DNA of 64,000 nt from Paraburkholderia polaris (GTDB lineage Bacteria; Pseudomonadota; Gammaproteobacteria; Burkholderiales; Burkholderiaceae): positions 171,372 through 235,371 of the forward strand of contig NZ_JABBGJ010000007.1 in the NCBI RefSeq assembly GCF_012927345.1. The letters are read 5' to 3'. The stretch's first letter is position 1. Each line of letters opens with the position of its first letter. The notes under the pieces are model-generated. The model searched no databases and was not told the origin of the DNA. It saw nothing but the letters and a program-made list of their open reading frames with translations. Of the stretch, positions 18,677 through 26,725 are shown in pieces. The translations under genes and the position numbers were made by a program.

Positions 18677-18679
18677 AAC
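18660..18679 (+). promoter_or_regulatory. GntR/FadR-like operator, copy 1
   Basis: TATTGAATGCAAAA followed by CACAAC. It matches the second copy at 18791-18810 at 16 of 18 positions and nearly fits a TTTTGNATNCAAAA palindrome, the type bound by FadR-class GntR repressors. It lies 131 bases upstream of copy 2, which would allow looping. Confidence 0.5.
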
Positions 18680-18760
18680 ATACCGTTGTGCTTTTTGAAC
18701 TGAGTGCGGTAGATAGTCGATATTCAGGGTAAACGCTGAAATATCTCGAAAAATTGCCCC

Positions 18761-18810
18761 TTGGATAAAGGTAAGTCCTCTGCTACATTATTTTGAATGC
18801 AAAATGCAAC
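18761..18810 (+). promoter_or_regulatory. Sigma70-like promoter with GntR-like operator for the kdgT operon
   Basis: TTGGAT (18761-18766) and TACATT (18784-18789) are separated by 17 bases. Immediately downstream, over the expected transcription start, is TTTTGAATGCAAAA (18791-18804), a near-perfect TTTTGNATNCAAAA palindrome, followed by TGCAAC. Repression by a FadR-type GntR protein responding to a sugar acid or hydroxyacid is the simple reading; the regulator is not in the window. Confidence 0.55.
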
Positions 18811-18980
18811 TACCGATCTGTGCGAATGCCGCACCGAGCCGGTATGCATGACGGCCTTTCGCTGCCAGCTCCCAGGCGGCGGCCCCGCCCGCGCGGAGGA
18901 CACGACGGAGCAACACCAGGAGAGGCGGCATCGACGATGTCGTCTGGGACTCACGCAGTACCCAAGGAGACAAACGCATC

Positions 18981-20006
18981 ATGCGCATTTATCAAGCTAT
19001 CAACAAAGTGCCGGGCGGCCTGATGGTCGTGCCGCTGTTCATCGGGATGGCAATAAACACTTTCATTCCGAACGCGCTGAAGATCGGCGGGTTCACGCAG
19101 GCGCTGACCAATGTCGGTTACCCCACCGTGCTCGCTATGTATCTGTTCACAGTCGGAACCAAGATGACGCTGCGCGCCGCGCCGACCATGCTCAAGCGCG
19201 GCTTCGGTATCTTGTTCGCTAAGGTCGGCATTGCGGTCCTGATCGCACTCGCAGTCGCTCACCTGTTCCACGGCAATCTCATTGGCGTGTCGACACTGGC
19301 GATTCTCGCTGCGATGAACGACACCAACGGCGGGATGTTCCTCGCGCTGACGAGCACTTTCGGCAATAAGGAAGACTCTGGCACGTACGTGGCACAAAGT
19401 ATCGAGACCGGCCCCTTCGTGACGATGCTGGTGCTGGTCGGCGCGGGCCTCGCGAATATTCCGTGGCTGACGATGCTGTCGGTAATTGCACCAATCTTCG
19501 CCGGCGCGATACTGGGCAACCTCGACGCTGAACTGCGCGAGTTCTTCTCCAGGCACGAGCCGCTGATCGTGCCATTCATGGCTTTTACGCTGGGGCAGGG
19601 GATCAACCTCAAATCGGTCTTCACGGCCGGCACGCCTGGCATCCTCCTCGGAGTCGCCGTGTTCGTGGTCACCGGCTTCGTATGCATTCTCGCTGACCGC
19701 CTGCTCGGAGGCAGCGGCATCGCGGGTGCCGCTGCGTCGAGCACGGCCGGCAACGCAGCCGGTACGCCTCAGGCCATCGCGCTTGCCGACCACAGCTATG
19801 CGGCGATCGCGCCGGCAGCGACGATCCAGGTCGCCGCCTCGGTGATCGTGACTGCGGTGCTCACTCCGATGCTGACCGCGTGGGCTTACAAGCGTGCGCA
19901 GAAGCGCGAGCAGAAGCGCGCGGGCATCGTACCGATTGCTACGTACGTCAGCGAGGAAGGTCGAGTCGAACTCGACAAATCGCAGGGCGCCGTCAACCAG
20001 GGCTGA
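18981..20006 (+). CDS. kdgT: 2-keto-3-deoxygluconate permease
   Basis: A 341-residue inner-membrane transporter of the KdgT family, which imports 2-keto-3-deoxygluconate with protons. The N-terminus KVPGGLMVVPLFIGMAINTF and the segments AAMNDTNGGMFLALTS and GINLKSVFTAGTPGILLGV are family signatures; about ten hydrophobic segments. AAGGAGA lies upstream of ATG 18981. First gene of a five-gene operon whose other products act on glycerate-level intermediates, so the real substrate may be another keto or hydroxy sugar acid. Confidence 0.9.
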   Translation: MRIYQAINKVPGGLMVVPLFIGMAINTFIPNALKIGGFTQALTNVGYPTVLAMYLFTVGTKMTLRAAPTMLKRGFGILFAKVGIAVLIALAVAHLFHGNLIGVSTLAILAAMNDTNGGMFLALTSTFGNKEDSGTYVAQSIETGPFVTMLVLVGAGLANIPWLTMLSVIAPIFAGAILGNLDAELREFFSRHEPLIVPFMAFTLGQGINLKSVFTAGTPGILLGVAVFVVTGFVCILADRLLGGSGIAGAAASSTAGNAAGTPQAIALADHSYAAIAPAATIQVAASVIVTAVLTPMLTAWAYKRAQKREQKRAGIVPIATYVSEEGRVELDKSQGAVNQG

Positions 20007-20032
20007 TTCTAGAAAGGAAAGGGGAAGAGAGG

Positions 20033-20449
20033 ATGCAGAGTTTATCGCTAGAACTCGCAGACAAGCTACTCGCCGCCGCAAGCGCGCTTGCGCGCGACGC
20101 GTACGGCAAGCCGGTCTGTGTGTCGGTATGCGACGCGTACGGGTTTCTGATCGCGTTCTCGCGGATGGATGGGGCGCCGGTGCGCAGCATACAGCTCGCG
20201 CAGCAGAAGGCTTACACCTGCACACGGATGGGCGTGAGCACCGTCGCGTTTCTTGCGCGGCTACGGTCCGAGGACGTGCCGATAGGTTTTTTCTGCGACC
20301 CGTTGCTCACCGCGCTGCCCGGCGGTGCGCTGCTTGCCGATGCGCATGGGCGCCTGCTCGGCGCTGTTGGTGTGAGCGGGCTCGCACCGGCCGACGACCA
20401 GGCGCTAGCCGAACAGTTGGCCACCGAACTGCTGCACCTTACTGGCTAA
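20033..20449 (+). CDS. GlcG/HbpS-like (DUF336) protein
   Basis: A 138-residue small globular protein of the GlcG/HbpS family, seen in glycolate, glycerol and diol operons and sometimes binding heme or cofactors. Signatures: YGKPVCVSVCDAYGFLIAFS and RMDGAPVRSIQLAQQKAYT; it ends with GAVGVSGLAPADDQALAE. ATG 20033 has GAGAGG just upstream. It lies 26 bases after kdgT and 36 before the hydroxyacid dehydrogenase. Precise function unknown. Confidence 0.82.
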   Translation: MQSLSLELADKLLAAASALARDAYGKPVCVSVCDAYGFLIAFSRMDGAPVRSIQLAQQKAYTCTRMGVSTVAFLARLRSEDVPIGFFCDPLLTALPGGALLADAHGRLLGAVGVSGLAPADDQALAEQLATELLHLTG

Positions 20450-20485
20450 CGCGTTTCTTTCAACATCTCAATTAGAGAACGATTT

Positions 20486-21463
20486 ATGGCTCACTCCAAT
20501 ATCTACGTCACCCGAATGATCCCGCAGCAAACCATCGATGCGCTGCGAGCGGTCCACAACGTCGAAGTCAACCCGCACGACCGCGCACTCACGCGTGAGG
20601 AGCTGCTCAAGGCCGTGCGTGGCCGCGACGCGGTTATCACGCTGCTCACCGATACCGTCGACGCCGCGGTGCTCGATGCTGCCGGGCCGCAATGCCGGAT
20701 CTTTGCGAACTACGCGGTCGGGTTCAACAACTTTGATGTAGCGGCGGCCACCGCACGCAAGGTCGTAATGACCAATACGCCAGGCGTGCTCGACGACGCA
20801 ACGGCGACGCATGCATGGGCGCTACTGCTAGCGACCGCGCGCCGCATTTCCGAATCGGAACGCTATGTGCGTGCGGGCCGCTGGGAAGGCTGGGCACCGA
20901 TGGCCTTCATCGGCCAGGATATCGAGCACAAGACGCTTGGCGTGGCCGGGCTCGGTCGGATCGGCACGAAATTCGCCCGCAAGGCGAAGGCGTTCGACAT
21001 GAAGGTCATTTATACGGACGCGCAGCCGAATCGCGCGCTCGAGGATGAACTGGGCGCAACCTTTGTCGATAAGGAAACGCTGCTGCGCGAATCGGATTTC
21101 CTGTCGCTTCATCTGCCCCTGCTGCCAGAGACACGGCATTATCTCGGCGCACGAGAATTCGCGCTGATGAAACGTACCGCAGTCCTGATCAATGCCGCGC
21201 GCGGTCCGCTCATCGATGAGCACGCGCTCGTCACAGCGCTGCGTGAAAAGGTGATCTGGGGCGCGGGGCTCGATGTGTTCGAGAACGAACCGCAGCTCGA
21301 GAAGGGGCTGTCGGCACTCGAGAATGTCGTCATCGTCCCGCATATCGCCTCGGCCACCATCGAAACGCGAATTGCGATGGGCAACATCGCAGTCCGGAAT
21401 GTGCTCAGCGTTCTCCAGGGAGAACGGCCACAGAACTGCGTCAACTCCGAGGTGCTCGCGTGA
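20486..21463 (+). CDS. D-2-hydroxyacid dehydrogenase (glyoxylate/hydroxypyruvate reductase type)
   Basis: A 325-residue NAD(P)-dependent enzyme of the D-isomer 2-hydroxyacid dehydrogenase family. The nucleotide site is GVAGLGRIGTKFA; catalytic Arg in NAARGPLID, Glu in DVFENEP and His in VPHIASAT are present. It most resembles GhrB/GyaR enzymes reducing hydroxypyruvate or glyoxylate to glycerate or glycolate. Its position before glxR and pyk supports a glycerate role. The exact substrate (gluconate-level 2-keto acid is possible) is undetermined. Confidence 0.87.
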   Translation: MAHSNIYVTRMIPQQTIDALRAVHNVEVNPHDRALTREELLKAVRGRDAVITLLTDTVDAAVLDAAGPQCRIFANYAVGFNNFDVAAATARKVVMTNTPGVLDDATATHAWALLLATARRISESERYVRAGRWEGWAPMAFIGQDIEHKTLGVAGLGRIGTKFARKAKAFDMKVIYTDAQPNRALEDELGATFVDKETLLRESDFLSLHLPLLPETRHYLGAREFALMKRTAVLINAARGPLIDEHALVTALREKVIWGAGLDVFENEPQLEKGLSALENVVIVPHIASATIETRIAMGNIAVRNVLSVLQGERPQNCVNSEVLA

Positions 21464-21527
21464 CTTTGCGGGGAAACTGGCTCGCGCCAATCTGTTGAAA
21501 AACCTGATCAATTTAGAAGAGGAAGTT

Positions 21528-22415
21528 ATGGCTAAAGTAGGATTCGTCGGCCTCGGCATCATGGGCGCCCCGATGGCGTCCAACCTGCAAAAAGGCGGTC
21601 ACCAGCTGTTTCTGCACGACCGCAATCCGGTGCCTGACGCGCTCGTAACGGCTGGCGGCAAGGTCTGCCGCTCCGGTGAGGAGGTCGCGCGCGAGAGTGA
21701 GATTGTGATCGTGATGGTGCCCGACACGCCACACGTTGAAGCCGTGTTGTTCTCCGACGATGGTGTGGCGAAGGGGCTCGGCGCGAACAAGATCGTGGTC
21801 GACATGAGTTCGATTTCGCCGATTGCGACGAAGGAATTCGCGAGGCGAATCAATGCGCTTGGCAGCCAGTACCTCGATGCACCGGTATCGGGTGGTGAAG
21901 TGGGCGCGAAGGCCGCATCGCTGACGATCATGGTCGGCGGCCCGCAGGCGGTGTTCGACAAGGTCAAGCCTCTGTTTGAACTGATGGGCAAGAACATCAC
22001 GCTCGTCGGCGGTAACGGCGATGGCCAGACCACCAAGGTGGCGAATCAGATCATCGTCGCCCTGAATATTCAGGCGGTATCAGAAGCGTTGCTGTTTGCC
22101 TCGAAGGCCGGCGCGGATCCGGTGAAAGTGCGTCAGGCACTGATGGGCGGCTTCGCGGCGTCGCGGATTCTCGAAGTGCATGGCGAGCGGATGATCAAGC
22201 GCACGTTTGATCCGGGCTTCCGCATCGAGCTGCACCAGAAGGACCTCAACCTCGCCTTGCAGGGCGCCAAGGCGCTGGGCGTTTCCTTGCCTCATACCTC
22301 ATCCGCGCAGGAGCTGATGAACGCTTGCGCCGCGAACGGCATGAGCCAGCTCGACCACTCGGCGCTGTGCCGGGCGATCGAATTGCTGTCCAGGCACGAA
22401 ATCGCCAGCAGCTGA
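21528..22415 (+). CDS. glxR: 2-hydroxy-3-oxopropionate (tartronate semialdehyde) reductase
   Basis: A 295-residue beta-hydroxyacid dehydrogenase (GarR/GlxR). GFVGLGIMGAPMASNL is the NAD-binding N-terminus, DAPVSGGEVGAKAASL the substrate loop, and GQTTKVANQIIVALN carries the catalytic Lys. It would reduce tartronate semialdehyde to D-glycerate. Start ATG 21528 has AGAGGAAG upstream. It shares the operon with the hydroxyacid reductase and pyruvate kinase, but no glycerate kinase or glyoxylate carboligase gene lies here. Confidence 0.9.
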   Translation: MAKVGFVGLGIMGAPMASNLQKGGHQLFLHDRNPVPDALVTAGGKVCRSGEEVARESEIVIVMVPDTPHVEAVLFSDDGVAKGLGANKIVVDMSSISPIATKEFARRINALGSQYLDAPVSGGEVGAKAASLTIMVGGPQAVFDKVKPLFELMGKNITLVGGNGDGQTTKVANQIIVALNIQAVSEALLFASKAGADPVKVRQALMGGFAASRILEVHGERMIKRTFDPGFRIELHQKDLNLALQGAKALGVSLPHTSSAQELMNACAANGMSQLDHSALCRAIELLSRHEIASS

Positions 22416-22671
22416 TCGCTACCTATTGTTGTGAATGGAGTGGCCTGGGCAGGCTATACGCTGCCCAGGGTTTCGTTCTTCTCGTCGAGACGCCACACAT
22501 CATGCTTGCGTCCAATCCACGGCAACTGCTACTTCAACTGTCGTTGCCGGCCCGACCCGCACGAACGTCAATGACTTCCACGCCAACCTGATTCTTTGAA
22601 CCCTGCTCAACGCGAGGGCCATGCCGCGCTCGCAATACGGCTCAAACCGCAGTTCATTCTGACGACCGACC

Positions 22672-24084
22672 ATGCCTCGCCTACGAAAAGCCAAGATTGT
22701 TGCAACCCTCGGACCCGCAACCTCCGACCTCAAAACGATTACCGAACTCTTTGACGCCGGTGTCGATGTGTTTCGCCTGAACTTCAGCCATGGCTCGCAC
22801 GAGGATCATCGACGCCGATATGAAATCGTGCGGGAGGTCGAGCGCTTGTCCGGCCGGCCTATCGCGGTCCTCGCCGACATGCAGGGCCCGAAATTGCGAG
22901 TCGGCACTTTTGCGGGGGGCAAAGTCATTCTGATGCCCGGTGCTCAATTCGTACTCGACCGAAACCCTGCTGCCGGCAATGCGGAGCGGGTCTGCCTGCC
23001 TCACCCGGAGTTGTTCGAGGTCGTCAAGACGGGGCAATCGTTGCTGCTTGATGATGGCAAGCTTCGACTCGAAGTGCTGGACAGCGACAGTGAGTCGATC
23101 CGTACGCGTGTCACGCACGGCGGCGCGTTGTCGGACCGCAAAGGAGTGAACGTACCCGACGCGGTTCTGCCGATCCCGGCACTGACATCCAAGGACCTGG
23201 TCGATCTTGAATTTGCCCTGTCCCTGGGAGCGGACTGGATTGCTCTGTCGTTCGTGCAACGCCCGCAAGATATGATCGATGCCCGTGCGCGGATCGGTGA
23301 GCGCGCGTGGCTGATGGCGAAGCTCGAGAAGCCCGCGGCGCTCGAACAGTTGGACGAAATCGTCAAGGTTTCCGATGCAATCATGGTGGCGCGTGGCGAC
23401 CTGGGTGTCGAGCTGCCGCCCGAGCGCGTGCCCGGCGTACAGAAGCGGATCATTCGCTCGTGCCGCGATCACGGCAAGCCCGTGGTCGTCGCAACCCAGA
23501 TGCTCGAATCGATGATTTCAGCGCCGGTGCCCACGCGCGCCGAGGCATCCGACGTCGCGACCGCGATCTACGATGGGGCGGACGCGGTAATGCTGTCGGC
23601 GGAGTCTGCTAGCGGCGACTATCCGGTCGCGGCAGTCGCCATCATGGACCGGATCATCGGCGAAGCCGAGCGCGATCCTCTGTATCGGAGCCTCATCGAC
23701 GCACATCCTGAACTCCCGCTGCCAACGCGTGGCGACGCGATCTGTGCGGCGCTGCGCAATGTCACGCAGACTATCGGTGCGGCGGCCACGATCACCTATA
23801 CCACGTCCGGCTTCACCAGCCTGCGGGCGGCACGGCAGCGCCCGTTGGCGCCAATTCTGAGCATCGCGCCGCGGCTTTCTACGGCACGGCGCCTGTCGCT
23901 CGTTTGGGGCGTACATTCCACCGTCAGTGCCGACATCGAATCAATCGATGAAATGGTCAGCGCCGCACGCGGGATCGCGATCCGGGAAGGTGTGGTCCGT
24001 GAGGGCGATCAGGTCACCATTGCGGCCGGCGTGCCATTTGGCGAGGCCGGCACGACCAACCTATTGCGCATTACCGAAATCTGA
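22672..24084 (+). CDS. pyk: Pyruvate kinase (TtuE-like)
   Basis: A 470-residue pyruvate kinase, PEP + ADP to pyruvate + ATP. KIVATLGPATSDLKTI, FRLNFSHGSHEDH, the substrate Lys in LMAKLEKPAALEQLDEI and MVARGDLGVELPPERVPGVQ are all present. Operon-borne second pyruvate kinases of this type accompany tartrate/glycerate pathways (TtuE). The 256-base gap from glxR contains no obvious terminator. It would complete conversion of glycerate-derived PEP to pyruvate. Confidence 0.92.
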   Translation: MPRLRKAKIVATLGPATSDLKTITELFDAGVDVFRLNFSHGSHEDHRRRYEIVREVERLSGRPIAVLADMQGPKLRVGTFAGGKVILMPGAQFVLDRNPAAGNAERVCLPHPELFEVVKTGQSLLLDDGKLRLEVLDSDSESIRTRVTHGGALSDRKGVNVPDAVLPIPALTSKDLVDLEFALSLGADWIALSFVQRPQDMIDARARIGERAWLMAKLEKPAALEQLDEIVKVSDAIMVARGDLGVELPPERVPGVQKRIIRSCRDHGKPVVVATQMLESMISAPVPTRAEASDVATAIYDGADAVMLSAESASGDYPVAAVAIMDRIIGEAERDPLYRSLIDAHPELPLPTRGDAICAALRNVTQTIGAAATITYTTSGFTSLRAARQRPLAPILSIAPRLSTARRLSLVWGVHSTVSADIESIDEMVSAARGIAIREGVVREGDQVTIAAGVPFGEAGTTNLLRITEI

Positions 24085-24392
24085 GGAGCGCCGGGAGCCA
24101 GCCCGCCGTCGTCAACTTCAGCACGCACGGCGTTTCCGTGCAATCGCTGCGGGCCCCCCAGCTGTCTCTCGCGCCCTGACCGGATGGTCCGGAAACCGGT
24201 CGCATCGACCGCAAGTCCGCACCAGGCTCACTGCGTCTAGCGCAGAGACTTTCTCACGTGCGAACGTGCCACTCCCGTCTGGTCGAGGTACCCGGATGGC
24301 GGGATGGCGTTGCGGCAGTGTGTCTGGCCCCACGGCCTTAGGGTCGTTGGGAGAATGATGCGATACCACTGTTCTTCCAGGAGGAACCCGGC
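24085..24392. other. Intergenic region, no gene recognised
   Basis: 308 bases after pyk. Only short conflicting frames; no clear terminator, repeat or promoter. AGGAGG at 24380-24385 is the ribosome binding site of the next small gene. Confidence 0.4.
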
Positions 24393-24548
24393 ATGAGCGA
24401 AACATGGGTGGGGCTGGTGATCGGATGCTCGGCGCTCGCTATCGCGCTGCCACTGGTGATGGGTCACTATCGCCGAGAACGACATCGGGCACGACTGCTT
24501 CGACACCTGGATCATCTTGACTGGTGGTATCGAACGCGTGGTCGATAG
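24393..24548 (+). CDS. 51-residue single-pass membrane protein
   Basis: A short reading frame with an ideal ribosome binding site (AGGAGG, seven bases before the ATG). The product has one hydrophobic segment near the N-terminus (VGLVIGCSALAIALPLVMG, residues 6-24), then a strongly basic tail with many Arg and His (YRRERHRARLLRHLDHLDWW). A membrane-anchored miniprotein is plausible. No family recognised and no conserved partner known to me. Confidence 0.55.
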   Translation: MSETWVGLVIGCSALAIALPLVMGHYRRERHRARLLRHLDHLDWWYRTRGR

Positions 24549-24596
24549 TGACCTCGCGACTCGAGTATTCAGAAAGCAGATCACATCGGGGACCAA

Positions 24597-24881
24597 ATGT
24601 GGACTGATACGTGTCACAAGAATGATCTGGTGCATCTCGAAGCGATGGTGATCCGGCTTGAGCAGCTATTAGCCCTGGGCGATTCGATTGCCGCCACCTC
24701 CCTTGTCGGTCAACCGGCGTACTGGCGCGAACGCATCGGCATGTTGCTGGAGAGCGCCGGGGTCTCAACAGCCGACAGGGAACTGGCGCGGGCATTGCTG
24801 CGCAGACTGGCCCGGATCCCGGAAAGCCGGGGGCATCCGATGGCGGCAAATGAGCGGGCACACACATGGGAGCGCACGTGA
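24597..24881 (+). CDS. Small hypothetical helical protein
   Basis: 94 residues, mostly amphipathic helix (VHLEAMVIRLEQLLALGDSI, ELARALLRRLARI), no signal or membrane segment. A weak GGGGA-like site precedes the ATG. It follows the 51-residue membrane protein by 48 bases and might be co-transcribed. No family recognised; coding status uncertain. Confidence 0.4.
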   Translation: MWTDTCHKNDLVHLEAMVIRLEQLLALGDSIAATSLVGQPAYWRERIGMLLESAGVSTADRELARALLRRLARIPESRGHPMAANERAHTWERT

Positions 24882-24991
24882 TGCAAGGAACGGCCTTAAT
24901 CCTCGCGCTACAAAAGAATGCGAAATCGCCATGGTCGAGTGCCGGACTGGCTCGAACGAACTGCGGATAGTCGAACACACTGAAAACCGAC

Positions 24992-25279
24992 ATGGCTATA
25001 CACGACCACTTGACGACAACACAAATCCCAGTGAGATTTCCGGACAGCCGCCGCGAGCTCACCGTTCGCGCGAAGATCCATGGCATGAGAGTCGCTGCAG
25101 TCTGGCAAGTGCTGATGTCTATCGCCGGGGACATCGAAAACATCAGGTTTGCGACCGATCAAAGTCAGGGATACGAGGAAATTACAATCTCGTTCGCCCC
25201 CACGTCTTTCGAGTCACTGGAAGCGATAGTCGATCGCATCAAGAAGATCCCGTGGGTGGCGGACACTGTGCTGTGTTGA
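24992..25279 (+). CDS. Small hypothetical alpha/beta protein
   Basis: 95 residues with an alternating strand-helix pattern resembling a small ferredoxin-like or ACT-like fold: ELTVRAKIHGMRVAAVWQVL, then EEITISFAPTSFESLEAIVDRI and a terminal VADTVLC. ACT-like is only a guess from the pattern. No catalytic motif. Upstream frame and ribosome site are unremarkable. Confidence 0.45.
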   Translation: MAIHDHLTTTQIPVRFPDSRRELTVRAKIHGMRVAAVWQVLMSIAGDIENIRFATDQSQGYEEITISFAPTSFESLEAIVDRIKKIPWVADTVLC

Positions 25280-25370
25280 ACAACCGGTTGCGGGTTTCTC
25301 TGTCGGGGATCCCCGGGAAATCGCCCGGCGATCCCCGGCAGGTCCTCAGGCGAGCCGTCGGGCAATCCCC

Positions 25371-25415
25371 TTAGTCCATCCGGACGATGTCCGCACGCGT
25401 CGAATCGCCGTCAAT
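25371..25415 (+). promoter_or_regulatory. Steroid-locus box F with -10-like hexamer
   Basis: TTAGTCCATCCGGACGATG at 25371-25389 matches the shared box consensus (TAGTCC-N4-GGACGATG) completely. GTCAAT at 25410-25415 sits at the same 21-base offset as the -10-like hexamers of the other boxes. It points toward the small membrane protein at 25540 and is the leftmost copy. Confidence 0.6.
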
Positions 25416-25539
25416 GGCGGTATGAACCGAGAACGGCGCGGCATGGTTTTCCGTCCACCGTATCGAGGCGCACAGCCGCGCGGCAGGCGTTGAGGCCGCG
25501 TATAGGGATGGGGGAGAGCGTGATGCGGGGGGGCTGTAA

Positions 25540-25830
25540 ATGAAATCCAGAGTTCAGCGGGATGGACTGATTGCCGGCGTACTGGTGGCCATCGGCGTGG
25601 TCGGCGTATCCGTGCGGCAACTCTACGCGTGCGCCTGGAGCGACGAGTTTCCCGGCATGGTGTGCACGGCCGGTTCGTCGCTGTCGTTGTTTCTGGGAAT
25701 CACCGGGTTGGCTGCGCTGGCTGGAAGAATCTGGGCACGCCGCTCGGGCGCGGACGAGCAGTGCTTCACATTCCTCGGCGCGGTGGGTGGTGCAGCGCTG
25801 GTGCTTGCGATGGTGGTGACAGGCTTTTAG
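25540..25830 (+). CDS. Small three-helix membrane protein
   Basis: 96 residues with three hydrophobic segments (about 9-26, 46-64, 77-95) and four Cys, two of them in the loop between the first helices (YACAWSDEFPGMVCTAG). Unknown family. It ends 22 bases from the 3' end of the convergent SDR gene. The box F operator-like sequence 150 bases upstream suggests it belongs to the steroid regulon. Confidence 0.55.
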   Translation: MKSRVQRDGLIAGVLVAIGVVGVSVRQLYACAWSDEFPGMVCTAGSSLSLFLGITGLAALAGRIWARRSGADEQCFTFLGAVGGAALVLAMVVTGF

Positions 25831-25851
25831 TTGCCCGCGCCGCTCCGCGTA

Positions 25852-26718
25852 TCAGGCCACGATCGCTGGATGCGCCTGCACCGGCCCTCCCAACGCCTCG
25901 CGGTGCGAGGGCGGCTGGCGGCCGTCGAGCTCGGTGATGCCGTACTCGTGCGCAAGCTCCGCACCGACCAGCACCAGACCGGATTTCTGCTGGCGCTGCG
26001 GGTCGCGATACAAGGCATCGATCAGGCGTCCCGTGAATTGCGGCGTCTCCGCGAGTTCGGAAAAACCCGCGTACTGGTCGGGATGTTCGGCGATCACGCG
26101 TGCAGTGCGCTCGGTTTGCAGCATGCCCATCCAGATGGAAACCGCCGCAACGCCATGCGGTTTCAGATCGACGGCCATGTCCTTGGCGAACTTGTCGACG
26201 CCCACTTTCTGCGCGCCGTACGCCGCGCCATGCATATAGCAGCTCGCACCGAACGAGGACGTGAACGCAATCAGCCCATCGCCTTGCGCGGCCATTAACG
26301 GCGCGGCATGCCAGCTCGCGACATACGCGGAGCGCAGGCCGACATCGAGAATATCCACGAGGTCTAGCGGCTTTTCCCAGAACGGTGCCGGGCGAATCAG
26401 TTCATCGTGCAACGCGGTGGCATTGTTGACGAGGATGTCGAGGCGCCCGCTGTTGTGCCGGATGTAGTCGAATACTTGCGCTACTTGCTGGTCGTCGGCG
26501 TGATCGCAGGTAAGGGCGATGCCCTTGCCGCCGAGCTTATCGATTTCGATCGCCGTCGCGTGCACCGTGCCAGGCAAAGGCGCATCACCTTCGCGTTGCG
26601 TGCGTCCGGTCACGTAGACCGTTGCGCCTGTCGCGGCGAGGGCGAGTGCGATACCTTTGCCGGCGCCGCGCGAGGCGCCGGTGACGAGGGCGACATAGGG
26701 CTTGTTAGCTTTGGTCAT
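25852..26718 (-). CDS. Short-chain dehydrogenase/reductase (DHRS1-like)
   Basis: A 288-residue SDR. Cofactor motif TGASRGAGKGIA with a following TGRT that suggests NADP preference; NNAT after strand 4; catalytic Ser in FTSSFGAS and YGAQK as Tyr-x3-Lys. Overall it resembles DHRS1-type SDRs, some of which reduce steroid ketones. It is the last gene of a minus-strand operon (esterase, crotonase, ribB, SDR) with only seven bases to the ribB stop. The substrate is inferred only by context. Confidence 0.85.
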   Translation of the reverse strand: MTKANKPYVALVTGASRGAGKGIALALAATGATVYVTGRTQREGDAPLPGTVHATAIEIDKLGGKGIALTCDHADDQQVAQVFDYIRHNSGRLDILVNNATALHDELIRPAPFWEKPLDLVDILDVGLRSAYVASWHAAPLMAAQGDGLIAFTSSFGASCYMHGAAYGAQKVGVDKFAKDMAVDLKPHGVAAVSIWMGMLQTERTARVIAEHPDQYAGFSELAETPQFTGRLIDALYRDPQRQQKSGLVLVGAELAHEYGITELDGRQPPSHREALGGPVQAHPAIVA

Positions 26719-26725
26719 CGAGGAT

